From Phlebiopsis flavidoalba (lineage: Eukaryota > Basidiomycota > Agaricomycetes > Polyporales > Phanerochaetaceae), in NCBI GenBank assembly GCA_035772785.1, contig JAOCPU010000072.1, positions 1 through 64,000 on the forward strand: a stretch of DNA of 64,000 nucleotides, given 5' to 3'. The position numbers were made by a program, and so were the translations under genes. This document shows, piece after piece, positions 45,926-57,489 of the stretch. The stretch's first letter is position 1; each line of letters opens with the position of its first letter. The notes below the pieces were generated by a model. That model ran no database searches. It saw only the letters and a program-made list of their open reading frames with translations, and had not been told where the DNA came from.

Positions 45926-48900
45926 CTAGTGCTTACCAACTTCCTCTCCGCTCGACTTCTCAGCCCTCTAGCGCAGGCCACATGTCGTGGTCCCTTACGA
46001 CGCCGATCCCCCTCGCCATGTCGCCGCGGCCCATCTCATCTCTCTAGCGTGAAACACCTGCCCTACTGTCATTATAGTATTGACCGTCATCGTTCTGCGG
46101 TTGCGAACACGGTCTAATCGGCGCCCGCGTTCGTGGATGAATGCGTGCTACAGAGGCAAAACAAGGTGAGTTGAAGTAGAGTATTAGAACTAGAATAACG
46201 GCTCATTACCTTGTTTCACAGTGTTTCCTGTCTCCCTTTCGACGGATACCGCTAGTAAAGCAGCCAGTAAGTAATCGCGACGTACTGCCTAAAGTGCCAT
46301 TACTTACCGCGGCTCCTTTAGATGTCTTCAAACACTTGATCGAGACGCCTTCGCGCGCGTCGAACGCGTTCGCGCAGACCGTAACTCCAGTACTAGTAAG
46401 TAACTTTATTGTGACGCATTGAGCTACAGATGCTTACCTGGTCGTTGTCTAGATGCTTTCCGCCTCATCTCAAGAGTCGCAACGGAAGGCCTCGAACTGT
46501 TCTAACGAGCTCTCTGTCGTCCAGTAAGCACTCATATTCACCTTCTCGTCAACGAATGAAAGACTTACCTTCAAATGTTTCTAGATGTCGTTTCTAAACG
46601 TTCTTGACGGCCGTGTACGACCCGTGGGATGGCCCGCTCGCCGGAACGCGTTTCATCGTCTCGGGTTAAACTCCCCCCCGTGACCTCGACGAGGCGCGCA
46701 AGTCGTGCCGTGCCTTCGGTGCCTGAAAAGGACTCCCAGGTAAGTTATTTGTATCCCTTTGGATGCCCTCTCGAACACTCACCGGCGCTCATTTGTAGAC
46801 TTCCTTCGCGTTGCGCCCGTTGTGTGTAACGACGGCCGTGCCGGCCCGCCGGCGATCGCCCCAAAGCACTCTCCGCGGGCCCGTGTAGGCAGCTGGCCTC
46901 GAGACCTCGCTCGCCCGGGAACGCGTACGATGCAACGTCGTCTCGGGCCAAAATCCGTCTTGGCGTCGACGTGCGTGCAAGCTCCGTGCACACAGTGCGC
47001 AGTCGGCGCCGTTAGCCGAAGGCGGCGGACGGGTCGTTTCGCGGTGGTCGGTTCAAAGACATCTAGTACCGAAGAGGTGAGTCGCCACTTAACCTCTGAC
47101 GAAAAGATTAAAAGACTCACTTACATCCTTCCTTTAGTTGTGACTTGTGGAACGGACACTTTGAAGACGCCTTACCGTAGACCCGCGCCGTGCCCCGCTC
47201 GCGGGACGGGCGATCTGTCGTCTCGCGGCCGATGAACGCGGCACGCCAAAGACACCGTGGATCCGGCGGCGGCGACGGCCTGCCGTGCCGTTTGCAGGTT
47301 ACTTCAACGCCGCCTAGATGTCCCCGCTCGTCGATTCCCCGCCGTGAGTCGCTCGCGGGAACGCGATATATCGTCTCGAGGCCAAACATCCACCATCGAC
47401 TCACCTAACGCCGCGCGCCGCACCGTTACGCACCGAACAGGGGTCGCAGCCCCTCCCGCCCCATACCCCTCTATCACACCATGCCGTCAAACGACGCAAC
47501 CGTGCACGCGCACATCGGCACGCCGAGCGCAAAGCCCACGAGAGGCCAGGCCGCCGTCCGCGACTGGCGCAACCACCGTACGACGGCGCAGAGGCGCCCC
47601 GCCGTCCCCTCCGCCTACAACGCCCGGTATGCCTCAGGGCATGCCTCAAGCAACGCCCCAGGGTGGACGACTCCTGTTGGCGGCCCTCTCGCTCGACGTC
47701 GCTCGGCGGGACGGCGATACGTCGATCTCTCGCGACGTTGTTTTAAGCGCCCGCCCGGAACACCATCAACGTGAGCACGGCGACGGCGCGCGCCGCCGTT
47801 TGGCCGTCGATTTTTAATATTCAGATGTTCGAGGGAGGACGTGCGCTGCTTTTTAAGAAGTGGTGAGGGTGCCGGTAGCGTTTTTGCGCGGGCTGGGAGG
47901 TGAATGTCAGGATTTGGGGATTTGCGTGTTCTTGACCTTACAGACATGCATGCACGTACGTATATCCTTTCAATGGAAATTTAATTTACAATGATATGCC
48001 AGTGCTTGCGTGACGTAACCGAGACAATGCGCAAGGCTACGACGACATTTTTGATTCACGCGCCGCGATGGACGAAACAGGACGAACGAATCAAGCCCCG
48101 TGGCCTTTGTCTGACTTGGGAAAGTGTGCCCCTACATCCCGAGGACCGCGTCCTGCGAAAGCGAGAAGAGGGCATGCGAAACGCATGCGTTACGACGCGC
48201 CGAGACGGCAAGGTGGGTGTCATGGACAACGGAGTCGAAATATAGCCTGGAACCAACGCCCAAGGTAAGTAACTGCACCGATTCGCTACAGACAAGCCTC
48301 ACTCACGTTTTCCAAGTGTCACCGCTAGACGTGCGACGCGTCCATGGCCGTGCGCTGCGCGCGCGCCGCCATTTCGTCTTCGTCGACGAGCGGTGTCCGA
48401 AGTCGATGACTACGGATCAGACGTCAGCGCGCCGTTGGCACACGCAACCAGAGCACGCACCGTATACGGAACTTTACACACGGCGCCTGAAGTCGTGCTG
48501 AAGACTGGGCGACAGCTGGCGAGGAAGAGAACCAAGGTGAGACAATTGTTGCCTTCGACATGTACACCGAGACTCACCAGACTGCGCTGTAGACGACGCG
48601 AATTCCACGCCGTGGCGTTGTATCTTGCAACGGCGGCCATGCGCGCCGTGGTGCGAACGGCAGCAGCGCAAACGGCTTGAAGCGAGCCGGGGCCGTAGTG
48701 CTAGAAAAGAAGAACGAGGTGAGTTGGTGCTCCTCTCTGCTATGCACAGTGCTCACTTAGCAAAGGCTTCTTCTCGCTATGCGGGCTATGGACGACGTTA
48801 CGGCGCACAAGCGTGCGCCGTGAATCTCGCGGCGAGACGGTGGCGTGAAAGAGCGAGACGACGGCTATAAAACATGAAAGAGGTGAGTCCCTGGCGTGAA

Positions 48901-49117
48901 GCTGAGATGTATACATAATGCTTACCCGGGCTTGTTTTAGACAACGCGGCGTGGCTACGTCGCGCCTTGCCTTGCGGATTTCTCGTGCCACAACGCACCA
49001 GTGCGGAAGCAGAGCGGTTGGGCAAAGGAGTGCCAGCAACTAGGAAATTCAAGCGAGGTGAGTGGTTGCATATGTCTCGCGGACGCAGGTGATACTCACG
49101 TTTTGCTCGCCCTTCAG
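45926..49117 (+). other. Intron-rich locus II, first half (array C)
   Basis: Intron-like modules at 46166-46221, 46267-46321, 46396-46452, 46524-46584, 46740-46798, 47077-47137, 48265-48316, 48537-48592, 48883-48940 and 49058-49117, all 52-61 nt. Exons share the array A peptide frame: SPERVSSSRVKL (about 46636), SRERDISSRGQ (about 47350), and weaker forms near 46908, 47196 and 47690. The DNA core is close to CGCTCGCGGGAACGCGATA followed by TCGTCTCG. The region 47400-47960 is Arg/Pro-rich and lacks clear introns. Confidence 0.6.
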
Positions 49118-50255
49118 TTTACGACGTCGCCGTATAGTCTGTGCACCACGCCGCACATGGACTACATTTACGACTCGGGCCGTCGCGATGGTGTATCGCA
49201 CGCGCCGCCTCGTCCACGCTGGGGCCTCCCGCCGCCTCCAATCCGAATCAGCGCACCGCTCACGCGCAGGAGATTAGAGAGACGCACCTTACCTGGGACC
49301 TGGATCGCGTCAAGATCATTCATATCGTTTGTAGGTGTTTTGGTCATGCTTCAGTGTAGGACGGGCTGGCTGACCGGCTCCTGCTCAGACTTGCTGTATG
49401 GCGCGGACGTCGACGGCGGTGTTGCGTTTATCGTGTCGCGTGGGGGTTCTGGCATCTCGACATGCCGACCTCAGCGTGTTGTCTGTGCCCTGGGTCGGTC
49501 AGCTCGATGCTCGGGGCCCAACGTGGAGTTGGATGGGTAGCGTCGGACAGTGATCTCGTCTTGAGGTCAGATGTGTCGCGACGGCGGGTGGAGCATCTCG
49601 GTGGCTGGTGGGGTGTCTCCGGCTTCGCATCGCAGCAACGCGCGGGCGGTGCTCGTTTACTTTCACGTTCGCGCGGACGGGGGCTCGTCGTTCATGAGAC
49701 GATGAGCGGCGGATTTGAGAAGAGGACGGTGTAGGCTTGACCTCGCCGTAGGGATTGTCATAGGGCGCGAGGGGGTTGACTAGATAGCACGGGTGCAAGC
49801 ACCGGCGTGCTCCAGTGGGGGGCAAACGTCGACATGAGTGGTGGTAGCAAGACAGTCAGAGGACGCACCCAGTGTGGAGGCTCTCTCGGTAGAGAGACAC
49901 ACGGCCTCCACCTTTCGTCGCCGAGCCCAGCAAAAGATGCCGGCAACGTACCAGGGCAGTCGGCCAAATCTGCGCCCGGTGGTGCGACGGGGTCGCATGC
50001 GAATTTCCGTTCGTTACGCCGTTACGCCTGTCGTAATCGTATGCCGAGGATGTCGACTGGGCCGCGACGCGAACGCTCGCCCTGACGCGGTGAAACGGGG
50101 GTGCGACACGCTTGGGTACGCGGCGTACGGCAGCGGTTTGAGCCGCGTTTGAGTGCACGGTCTGACCCTCTCGGGTTTCCGTCCGATGTCGTCCTTCCAT
50201 GCAAGTCTGTATGTCCTGACCTTTGTGCAATACACTGTAATTGTGAAATTCCATG
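49118..50255. other. Spacer after array C
   Basis: GC-rich DNA with many short frames on both strands and a possible donor at 49336. No frame is convincingly longer or better conserved than its shadows, so no gene is called. Confidence 0.35.
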
Positions 50256-50320
50256 TTTTTAATGTTTAAATAGGCTGGTAATGTTTCTTAGACCTGTTTC
50301 ATCAGAAAAGATGTGGATTG

Positions 50321-50375
50321 AAGGAATAAACATGAAAGAGGGAGAGCTGGCTTCTCTCTTTCAGATTTATTCCTT
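50321..50375. other. Imperfect 23-25 bp inverted repeat
   Basis: The left arm at 50321-50345 (AAGGAATAAACATGAAAGAG, then GGAGA) pairs with 50353-50375 across a 7-base loop. It lies in AT-rich DNA (50230-50560). A stem-loop this long could be a terminator-like or small-RNA-like structure, or a remnant of terminal repeats. Confidence 0.6.
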
Positions 50376-50575
50376 CTTTCCACCGCTTTTTTGAGAGATT
50401 AAAACATGAGGGATATGTTAGAGAAATGCATCAACATCAGACTAAGGAACTGTAACAAATGAGAATTGAAGTGAGAATTGAGATCAGTCAGAATCATCAA
50501 TATGTGCAGCAGTCTTCACAGGTTTCCTAGTCTTTTTCTTAGAAGCTGTCTTAGCTGGTCCTCAGAGCCCTTTTC

Positions 50576-50929
50576 TCAAATGCGTCCTTCCGACCGGCAT
50601 ATAATAATTTCGAGCGGAGGTGAGATGCACCACTCCCGCGCCAATTTGTGCATGGTCTCGAAATCGAGGCACGCAAAATTGATCTTGCCGCTCCGTAGCC
50701 CATGGAGAATGATGCGGGTTTCCGGAACAGTCAGCTTGCCTGGGCTCTTGAACGGCACATCTTCCGGCCACCCGAAGATGTCTATTCCGTAACTGAAGAT
50801 GATCTTCCGATGCTGGCTTGAGCAGGGTGTATATCCCCACAGCATCTTGGGGTCTTTGATGCCACACACTTCACCTGTGGTCAATGGGTCATTTTCCGAG
50901 CAGCAAATGTCATACCATAGCCAGGACAA
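50576..50929 (-). pseudogene. Fragment resembling a recurrent agaricomycete hypothetical protein
   Basis: The minus frame contains IDIFGWPEDVPFKSPGKLTV and then HGLRSGKINFACL. A GWP..V.F..P..L motif followed by a .LR.G spacing recurs in many agaricomycete proteins of unknown role that are often near transposons. No start codon or upstream exon could be joined, and the frame ends in an unlikely tail. Upstream minus-strand frames to about 51230 do not clearly connect. Confidence 0.35.
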
Positions 50930-51639
50930 GCATCCATAATGAGATGGTAAGAGTCATGCATCAGGTTCCAGCAGAACTCGGAGTGCAACAATTTGACATA
51001 CCAATTTTCTCGTCACAGAGTGCATTGATCTCTCTCCGATTGGCAGTTCGACATCCCGCTCCCGAAGCATCTTTCGTGATCCAAGCGGTAACCAGGTCAG
51101 ACTGTGCGGCCTGTCAGAGGAAAGCCGAGAGATGCGCTTACCATTGAGAGGAGTCCCGATCGGATCCTGCCGGCTGCGAAAGATGGACCGTTTTGGTGTC
51201 TTGGTCATTTCCTCACAGCTGCCGCAGCGCAACTTGTGCCAAAGATATAGTCGAGTGAGACTGGTGCAGGTGTATCGGGTTGCTCAATTCTTAAAACTAC
51301 TGGTACATGAGCACCTCTTTATAGCATTCAGGTGAAAATGAAATGTTTCGGCTACATGGTGCGACACGGGGACAAACAAGGCCATTGCTGTCTAACAACA
51401 CACGAGCAGATGCTTGTCATAGACGGTCACCTCTGGTGCCACGTCTTGATTGCGGAAGCTTGCGAGGCAGTAGCACAGGTTGGCCTGCACACACAAAGTT
51501 CAAGGAGAGCGGCGAGGGCGGGCAGCGCTGCGTCGCCACGTCGCGATAGAGTCTCCAATACTCAATTTGAGTGTCTTGGTTGATGAGTCCTCTCGATGCA
51601 TCACGCCTTGGTTGGTGCAGTCCGCCCTGCGCAGTGGAT

Positions 51640-52440
51640 AGGTGTATTTGTGTCAATTTAGTGACATGACGCCGGGCAGGCGCGGTCGTGACGGCACGAG
51701 TCAACAGCCCATCGTCGGCGCGACATGGACGTTCGAGAGAAAGCCGCAAGCGCGGAAACCAAAGATAAGATGGGCCCAAACGCGATTGATTGCGATTAGC
51801 TATAAAGGGCAGATCTTTGATTATCTGGGCCGTATCGAGATTGATGCCGCCACAATGCCTTCGCTAGACGCTCTCTTTCGAATTTCTCGCACAAGTGTCA
51901 TCTGCTAGGTATACGCACCACAGGATCTTGCTACATACAACCCAGGTACGTCTTAATCTGCCATTCCAATAAGAAGAACTTATTTCGTCTTCACCACACG
52001 ACCGATTGGTCAGGTTCAACCTCGCGATGGAAAGCGCAACGGCACGGCGCTGGCGGAGCTACTGGGCTGGAGCAATGAGGCCTGCACATCCGGCACGGGC
52101 ACCCTTGTCAGCCAGGCTCGAGACGGAGATGACGAAACAGGTACGCAACCCATCAACGACCCCGAAACACGACTCTGACAAAGGCCGATTTTGTGCGTAT
52201 TCGCAGAATCTTCTCCATTGGCCGCGTTGCTCATCCCGTCGCGCATTCACAACCGCGTAAAAGCACCACCCTCGGCCAGCGACCGTTGGATGCCGTACAG
52301 GCGCTTGCCTACGCGCGCCCAGGAACGGTGCGATCAAACCGCCCCGTTTCGTGGAACTTACGGAATGGTGAACTGAGACCGAGTACACCTCGGCCTCAGT
52401 CCTCGGTTCCGCTCCTCGCAACAGCAGGCGGCGGAGCGGC
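51640..52440 (+). other. Conserved exon-like DNA upstream of array D
   Basis: Contains YKGQIFDYLGRIEIDAATM (about 51800-51860), whose DNA resembles 19815-19880, and the ELRPSTPRPQSSVPLLAT segment (about 52370-52425) matching 20380-20430. So the homology between loci I and II extends well upstream of the TATA boxes. No family is recognised. Confidence 0.4.
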
Positions 52441-52545
52441 GTTCTGAGCACGAGCATGCGACGGGCTGCGACATTTACCCACGCAAGAGCCGGGACTCTC
52501 AATGCCGGGGCGGCACTCGGCTTGCAGAGGCTAGATGTATAAAAG
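52300..52545 (+). promoter_or_regulatory. Promoter region of array D with TATA box
   Basis: TATAAAA at 52538-52544, then GGGGAGGAGGAGATGGCTTGA and a CT-rich leader. It is homologous to 20330-20560, including the CGATCAAA(A/C)C(A/C)CCCCGTTTCG block upstream. Confidence 0.55.
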
Positions 52546-52742
52546 GGGAGGAGGAGATGGCTTGAGGGCGCATCCCCTTCTCCTCTCTCCTCCTCTCCTT
52601 CACCTCTGTGTCTCTCATCCGCACTCCACATCAACCATAGCAACACTCTGAGTTGCCTACTCCCACTTCCTCACTTGTGCCCGCGCCGTTTCCACCAAAG
52701 TCCCAGCATGCGCGGCGCATCAATAGAAGTCTGTACGGAATG

Positions 52743-54009
52743 GTAAGTAACTCACCGCATCCGTTCAAAACGTCACTGATCTTTTGTTACCTCGCGTTAT
52801 TTCAGGCGCCATCCCGTTCAAACCCGCTCAATCGGCGTGATCACGCCGTTCAAAACCCGTTCAAGACCGTTCAATCAGAATAAGTAAGTGCTCCGTTCAA
52901 TTCCGTTCAACTGATTACTTACTACTTCGGCGCTCTAGTCATTGACCGTCGCTTCACGGTCACAACGAAAAGGCCCGCGCAACAACTTCAACAACGCACG
53001 TACAGATGCGTCATCAAGTGAGTACGCCGTCCGTTTGAACCCCTTATAAATGTACACTAATGCGTTGCTTACCAACTTTGTTGTAGAACTTCGAGCACCC
53101 TGCGCGCGCTGTGACGTGGCAGGCCGTACCGAACGCGTTCGCTCTCGCAGGCATACATGCCTCCACCACACAATCAGTAAGTCATTCAATCAGATGGTGC
53201 TAAGCTATTGAACTAATTATCATAATGCTTGTCCTAGAATCTCGCAGCGTCGTCTGCACAGTACACGCTCGGTCCACGCTCGGCAGACGCGCGAGCATGC
53301 CCGCCATCAGCGCGTCGCAAATGCGGGTGCCGATTGCATTTGCTGCTGCCGATGCTATCCGGCTACTCGAGTAGGTCCACACCACCCTCTTTAAACCGAA
53401 TGCACTGACCGTTCCTTTGTTATTGAACAGCTATCGACTAATGCGATGATTAAGCGCATTGTAGGGTTGCGCGTTGCAGCCGTTCAATCACACAAGTGAG
53501 TGGAACACATGTTTTGTTGACTTGTAGCACAGTACTCATGTTTGAATTCACGCAGGTATCTTCTATATTTCGATGATCAAGCGCATTGTAGGGTTGCGCT
53601 CGCACCGTTGAAGCCGCTTGGCAATCGCACAAGTGAGTTTTTATAGCATGTCTTGTTAACTTGCAGCACAATACTCATGGTTGAAATCACGCAGGTATCT
53701 TCTTTTTAGATGATTAAGCGCATTGTAGGGTTGCCTATCAAGCAGGCTTGTCACCTCATGGAATGCTGTAGAAGGCTTGTAAGTAATTTCTCCTATCGCC
53801 ATCAGTTGAGTCTGTACTGACCTTTTCCGTTGTATAGTGAATAGTGAGGGTCGCATCGAGCGTTGCGGCCAGTCGCTGGTCCGCGCCGGTTACAAAATCC
53901 CGCGGCGGAACGGGTCGAGTCACCGGACTCTTCGCCACACTTCATGCAGGGTACGTCACGCATTGATACAACATCTTACTCATTAATAATGATCACAATC
54001 TTTCACTAG
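52743..54009 (+). other. Intron-rich locus II, second half (array D)
   Basis: Nine consecutive intron-like modules: 52743-52805, 52884-52938, 53018-53086, 53177-53237, 53371-53430, 53496-53555, 53633-53694, 53779-53837 and 53951-54009. The first exons are rich in CCGTTCAA. Three exons carry the 19-mer core seen in array B, in the same AHCRVA frame. The middle copy reads DDQAHCRVALAPLKPL, while in the outer two the Gln codon before AHC is TAA. This suggests C-to-T decay of a formerly coding exon. Confidence 0.6.
53452..53734 (+). repeat. Three copies of the 19-bp exon core
   Basis: AAGCGCATTGTAGGGTTGC at 53452-53470, 53579-53597 and 53716-53734, each after GATGAT(T/C). It is the same core as in array B, 31 kb away. 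Confidence 0.9.
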
Positions 54010-55600
54010 GATACATCTGTTTACAATGAAGGCCGGTACATGGGCCCTTCGACGTGTACGGCTCTGCGTTCCGGAACGCGACCGGCACTCGAAACGACCA
54101 CTGGCACCGGACCCGTTGTAGAGGATTCGACGCGTCGCGGCGGCGCTGTCTACTCGTGCGACACACCGCGCGTACTGACATCGAGGTTGCGGCCCATTCG
54201 TTAAACCTCGATCGCATAAACTCACGCGTAGGTCGTAGTGTAGAAATCAATATTTGTACTAGTTTCGTTGTATTGATAGGTAGTTGCGTTGTTCGACGCG
54301 CGGTTTCGTTAGTACACAGGCAGACTGACCGCGCCCGCCGTGGCCCGTTCAGATTAGACGAACGGGACTGACCTAGCACGTTTTATTAAAAGCTAGGGTA
54401 GTAGTAGTAGTACAAAGGGGAGGCTTTCCAGTAGTACAACGGCACGCGCAAGGTCTCGTAACAAGCCGGCCTTGATGAGACCACAGGTGTCGAGCGACGA
54501 GTAAGCCGTATCGGGGCTTTGCATACTCGACGCGTGAGGTCGATGACACTGCACGATGGATAATACGGTAAGAAATAAGTGATTGAAGTAATGCGAGTCG
54601 TTAACGTACCGCGTCCGTTAGTGTCGCGGCACGCGAACGCGCACACACCCCATAGACAGTACTTGTGAATGCACCGTATTCCCGGTAAAGACATAGTCGT
54701 CGGTACGTTCGATTTGTTCTTGACTTTTGCGAGACGTACAGCTGACGTGGGTGCTATCGTAGGCCAAATTTACAGTGGGTCCATGAATTATTAATGGGCG
54801 CAGGTGCGCTCCCCCTCACGTCGCGACGGATCCCCAATACCGCCGGACCCTTTGCGGTGACGCGCCGTGGCGTTCGCATAATCGCAGACACAACGAGGAC
54901 ACTCGCTGGTGAGTCCTCATGTGTCTTTGACCTCATCCTCACCCTCGTGTGTAGTGTGCTATCATATGCCGTCGTGATCGAGCACCACGCCGGTCAGTCC
55001 CCTCTCTACGTTGCGCCGCATGTGCTCTGAAGGTATGTTGGTCTTCGCAAATTCACTGTCTATTCACTATTAATTCACAGTCCTGTTTGTCCACATAGGT
55101 TGACTGTAATGGATTTATTTCTATGGTAAGTTGCACAGTTACATGTGTACTATACTAACAAGGTTTAATCAGTATCAGACCACATGTAATCAGTATAGAG
55201 ACTCACCAGTTACAAGTTGCACAATGCGGCCCTGTGCCCTTCAAAGCGAACCCAAAGCAAACCCAAAGCGAACGGGTGCGAACGGGCGGTCTCGCCCGTC
55301 CTCGCTCTCGTTTCGTACCACCGTGCTTCGTCTCGTCTCGAACGAGTCCGAGGTCTGCGCCACGTAGGTATGTCGCTCTTTACACACCATCTACGACACT
55401 AACCATTTGAATTAGTTTTCGTTTGCGCGATACGCATGTACACGACGTACCTGGGTCACCGCGGCGTGGGCCCCGTGGTCTCGTACCGCCCATACCTGGA
55501 GACGACGGCGCGAGATGAGCACGCCGAGTCCTCTCGTGGCCACACGGGTGCGTGGCCGTCTCTCCGTTGCGTTCATCGCTGACTATCTTGTGCTGGTGGC
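54010..55600 (+). other. Locus II continuation
   Basis: Fewer clear modules; donor-like GTGAGT occurs at 54910 and GTAAGT at 55127. A peptide-like stretch with repeated KPKANGCERA character lies near 55250. An AT-richer part (54370-54780) holds no recognised gene. Confidence 0.3.
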
Positions 55601-55604
55601 GTTG

Positions 55605-57130
55605 TAGCGCACCCGGTCGGCCGTGCTCGTCGAAACTGGCCACTGGGCTCTCGCTGCAGCCCGAGCCCGAGATTAACAATCTGGCATCGAAGTAAGTCCA
55701 CGGATGAGAATATCGAGTACGAAAGCTTACCTGAACACCATAGGTGTCCCAGCGGGGCGAGATTTTGACGAGACAGCGCGGTACCGCCCTGTCTCGGTCT
55801 CGTCTCGTGCCTACAGACGGCGACGGCGAGAGCGCGTCGTTGGCTTCTCGTGACTACGCGGTACGTCGACGTCTCTATGTTGCATTCGTAGTTGACCAAT
55901 CTACGTTACTGGTATTGTAGCGCGCCCGACCGCCGGTGCTCGTCGAGGCCATGCGCGGAGCTTATGATGCATTCCGAGCCCTTTCGGCGCATGCGGCGCG
56001 GCTCCCCGTCTACGGTATTCACATCGCACACACGGCCTGTGTGAAAGCGGTGAGTAAGAGTCTCGTTACGAGTTTTAGTATATCAACTTACCTTGCCAGC
56101 GTGCTCGATCGAGACGCGAACGCGACGTGCGCACGTCTTGCGTTCAGCGTGCCGTGCGCACGAGCTGATCCGAATGAGACCTGGCATCAAAGTAAGTAAA
56201 CAGACGAGAGCATCGAGGGCAAATACCTACCTCGACACCACAGATACCTCGAAGGGGTAACACTTCGATAGAACGGCGCGAGCGCGGTTCCACGCACACG
56301 CATTGAGGCCCAAGCTGCGGCACTGTGCCGTATCCAGGTATGTGTTCTCTTGCATACACTGGCCGCGCTGACCACCAACGCGTTCGCAGTGCAAATCTCC
56401 GCGTGCTCGATCGAACCGTCTTTGTGCGCGTGACGACGCGGTCATTTCGACGAAGCGGCGCGGTGCCGCCCCGTCTCGGTCTCGTCTCGTGCCTACAGGC
56501 GGCGACGCGAGAGCGCGCCCTGTCTTCTCGTGGCCACGCGGTGCGTCGACGTCTTCTTGTTGCATTCGTAACTGACTATCCTATGTTGCTTTCATTACAG
56601 CGCACCCGGCCGCTAGCGCCCATCGAAGCCGTGCGCGGGGGCTCTTGATGCATCCGGAGTCCTTTCGGCGCACGCAGCGCGGCTCGTGCGGCCAGGCTTT
56701 GGGCCGGCCTGTGCACGGTATTCAAATCGCACACACGACCTGTATGAAAGCGGTAAGTAAAAAGCTTTTCGTTGCGAATTTAGTATATATCGGCTTACCA
56801 AGTTGCCAGCGTGACCGACCGAGACGAGAACGCGACGTGCGCACGTCTCGCGTGATGTGCGAACGAGTCGGCTCGAAGTGGGAATCCTGGCATCAAAGTA
56901 AGTCAACGGGCGAGAACGTCGAGCGCGAGGACTCACCTCGACGTCACAGGTAGCCTGAGGAAGGAGTACTACTTCAATGGGAACGCCGCGTGCGCGGTTT
57001 CACGGCGCGCGCGTCGAGACCCAAGCTAGTACGGCACTGTGCCGTGTTCCCTCTGCGTGCACGATCGATCCGTCTTTCGTAGGCGTGACGACGCCGTCGT
57101 TGCGCGTGCGCAGCGCAACTTCTAACAAAC
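55605..57130 (+). repeat. Higher-order tandem repeat of multi-exon units
   Basis: Related units start at about 55608, 55919 and 56600, each beginning GCGC(A/G)CCCG(G/A)(T/C)CG. The 55919 unit has an exon that is open throughout (VEAMRGAYDAFRALSAHAA, then YGIHIAHTACVKA), an intron at 56050-56099, and an exon ending GACCTGGCATCAAA before a second intron. The 56600 unit repeats the order (HGIQIAHTTCMKA, intron 56754-56810, exon ending CTGGCATCAAA, intron 56899-56949), with a TGA and a frameshift in its first exon. Intron positions are preserved between units about 680 bp apart. Confidence 0.65.
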
Positions 57131-57489
57131 CCGGTGAGTAATTAACGTGCCAGGCCCAAGATTAGGTGTGCTCACCCTTCCCCCGCACTTGACAGCGCAA
57201 TTCACGCGCGCCGGCGTAGTCGCGAGCGCCGCACAGTCTCGTGTGCGCACTCGGGCACGAGCGCGTTCATCTCGGATCGACGCAGACGGCGCGTCGATGG
57301 GTCCACCACGGGGCCTCTTGCGGGTCTCAACGCCCCCCGCTGAGTCAGCGCGGACGACCTGGGGCGGGACCTCGGATTTGGTGTGGGTTGCCCGTTTTGG
57401 AGGAAGGCTTGTGCGTGAGACGAGGCCTAATCAGGCGGGAGGCTTGTGCGCGAGACGGGCGTGAGACCTGTCGAACGCGTCAGAAAAGA

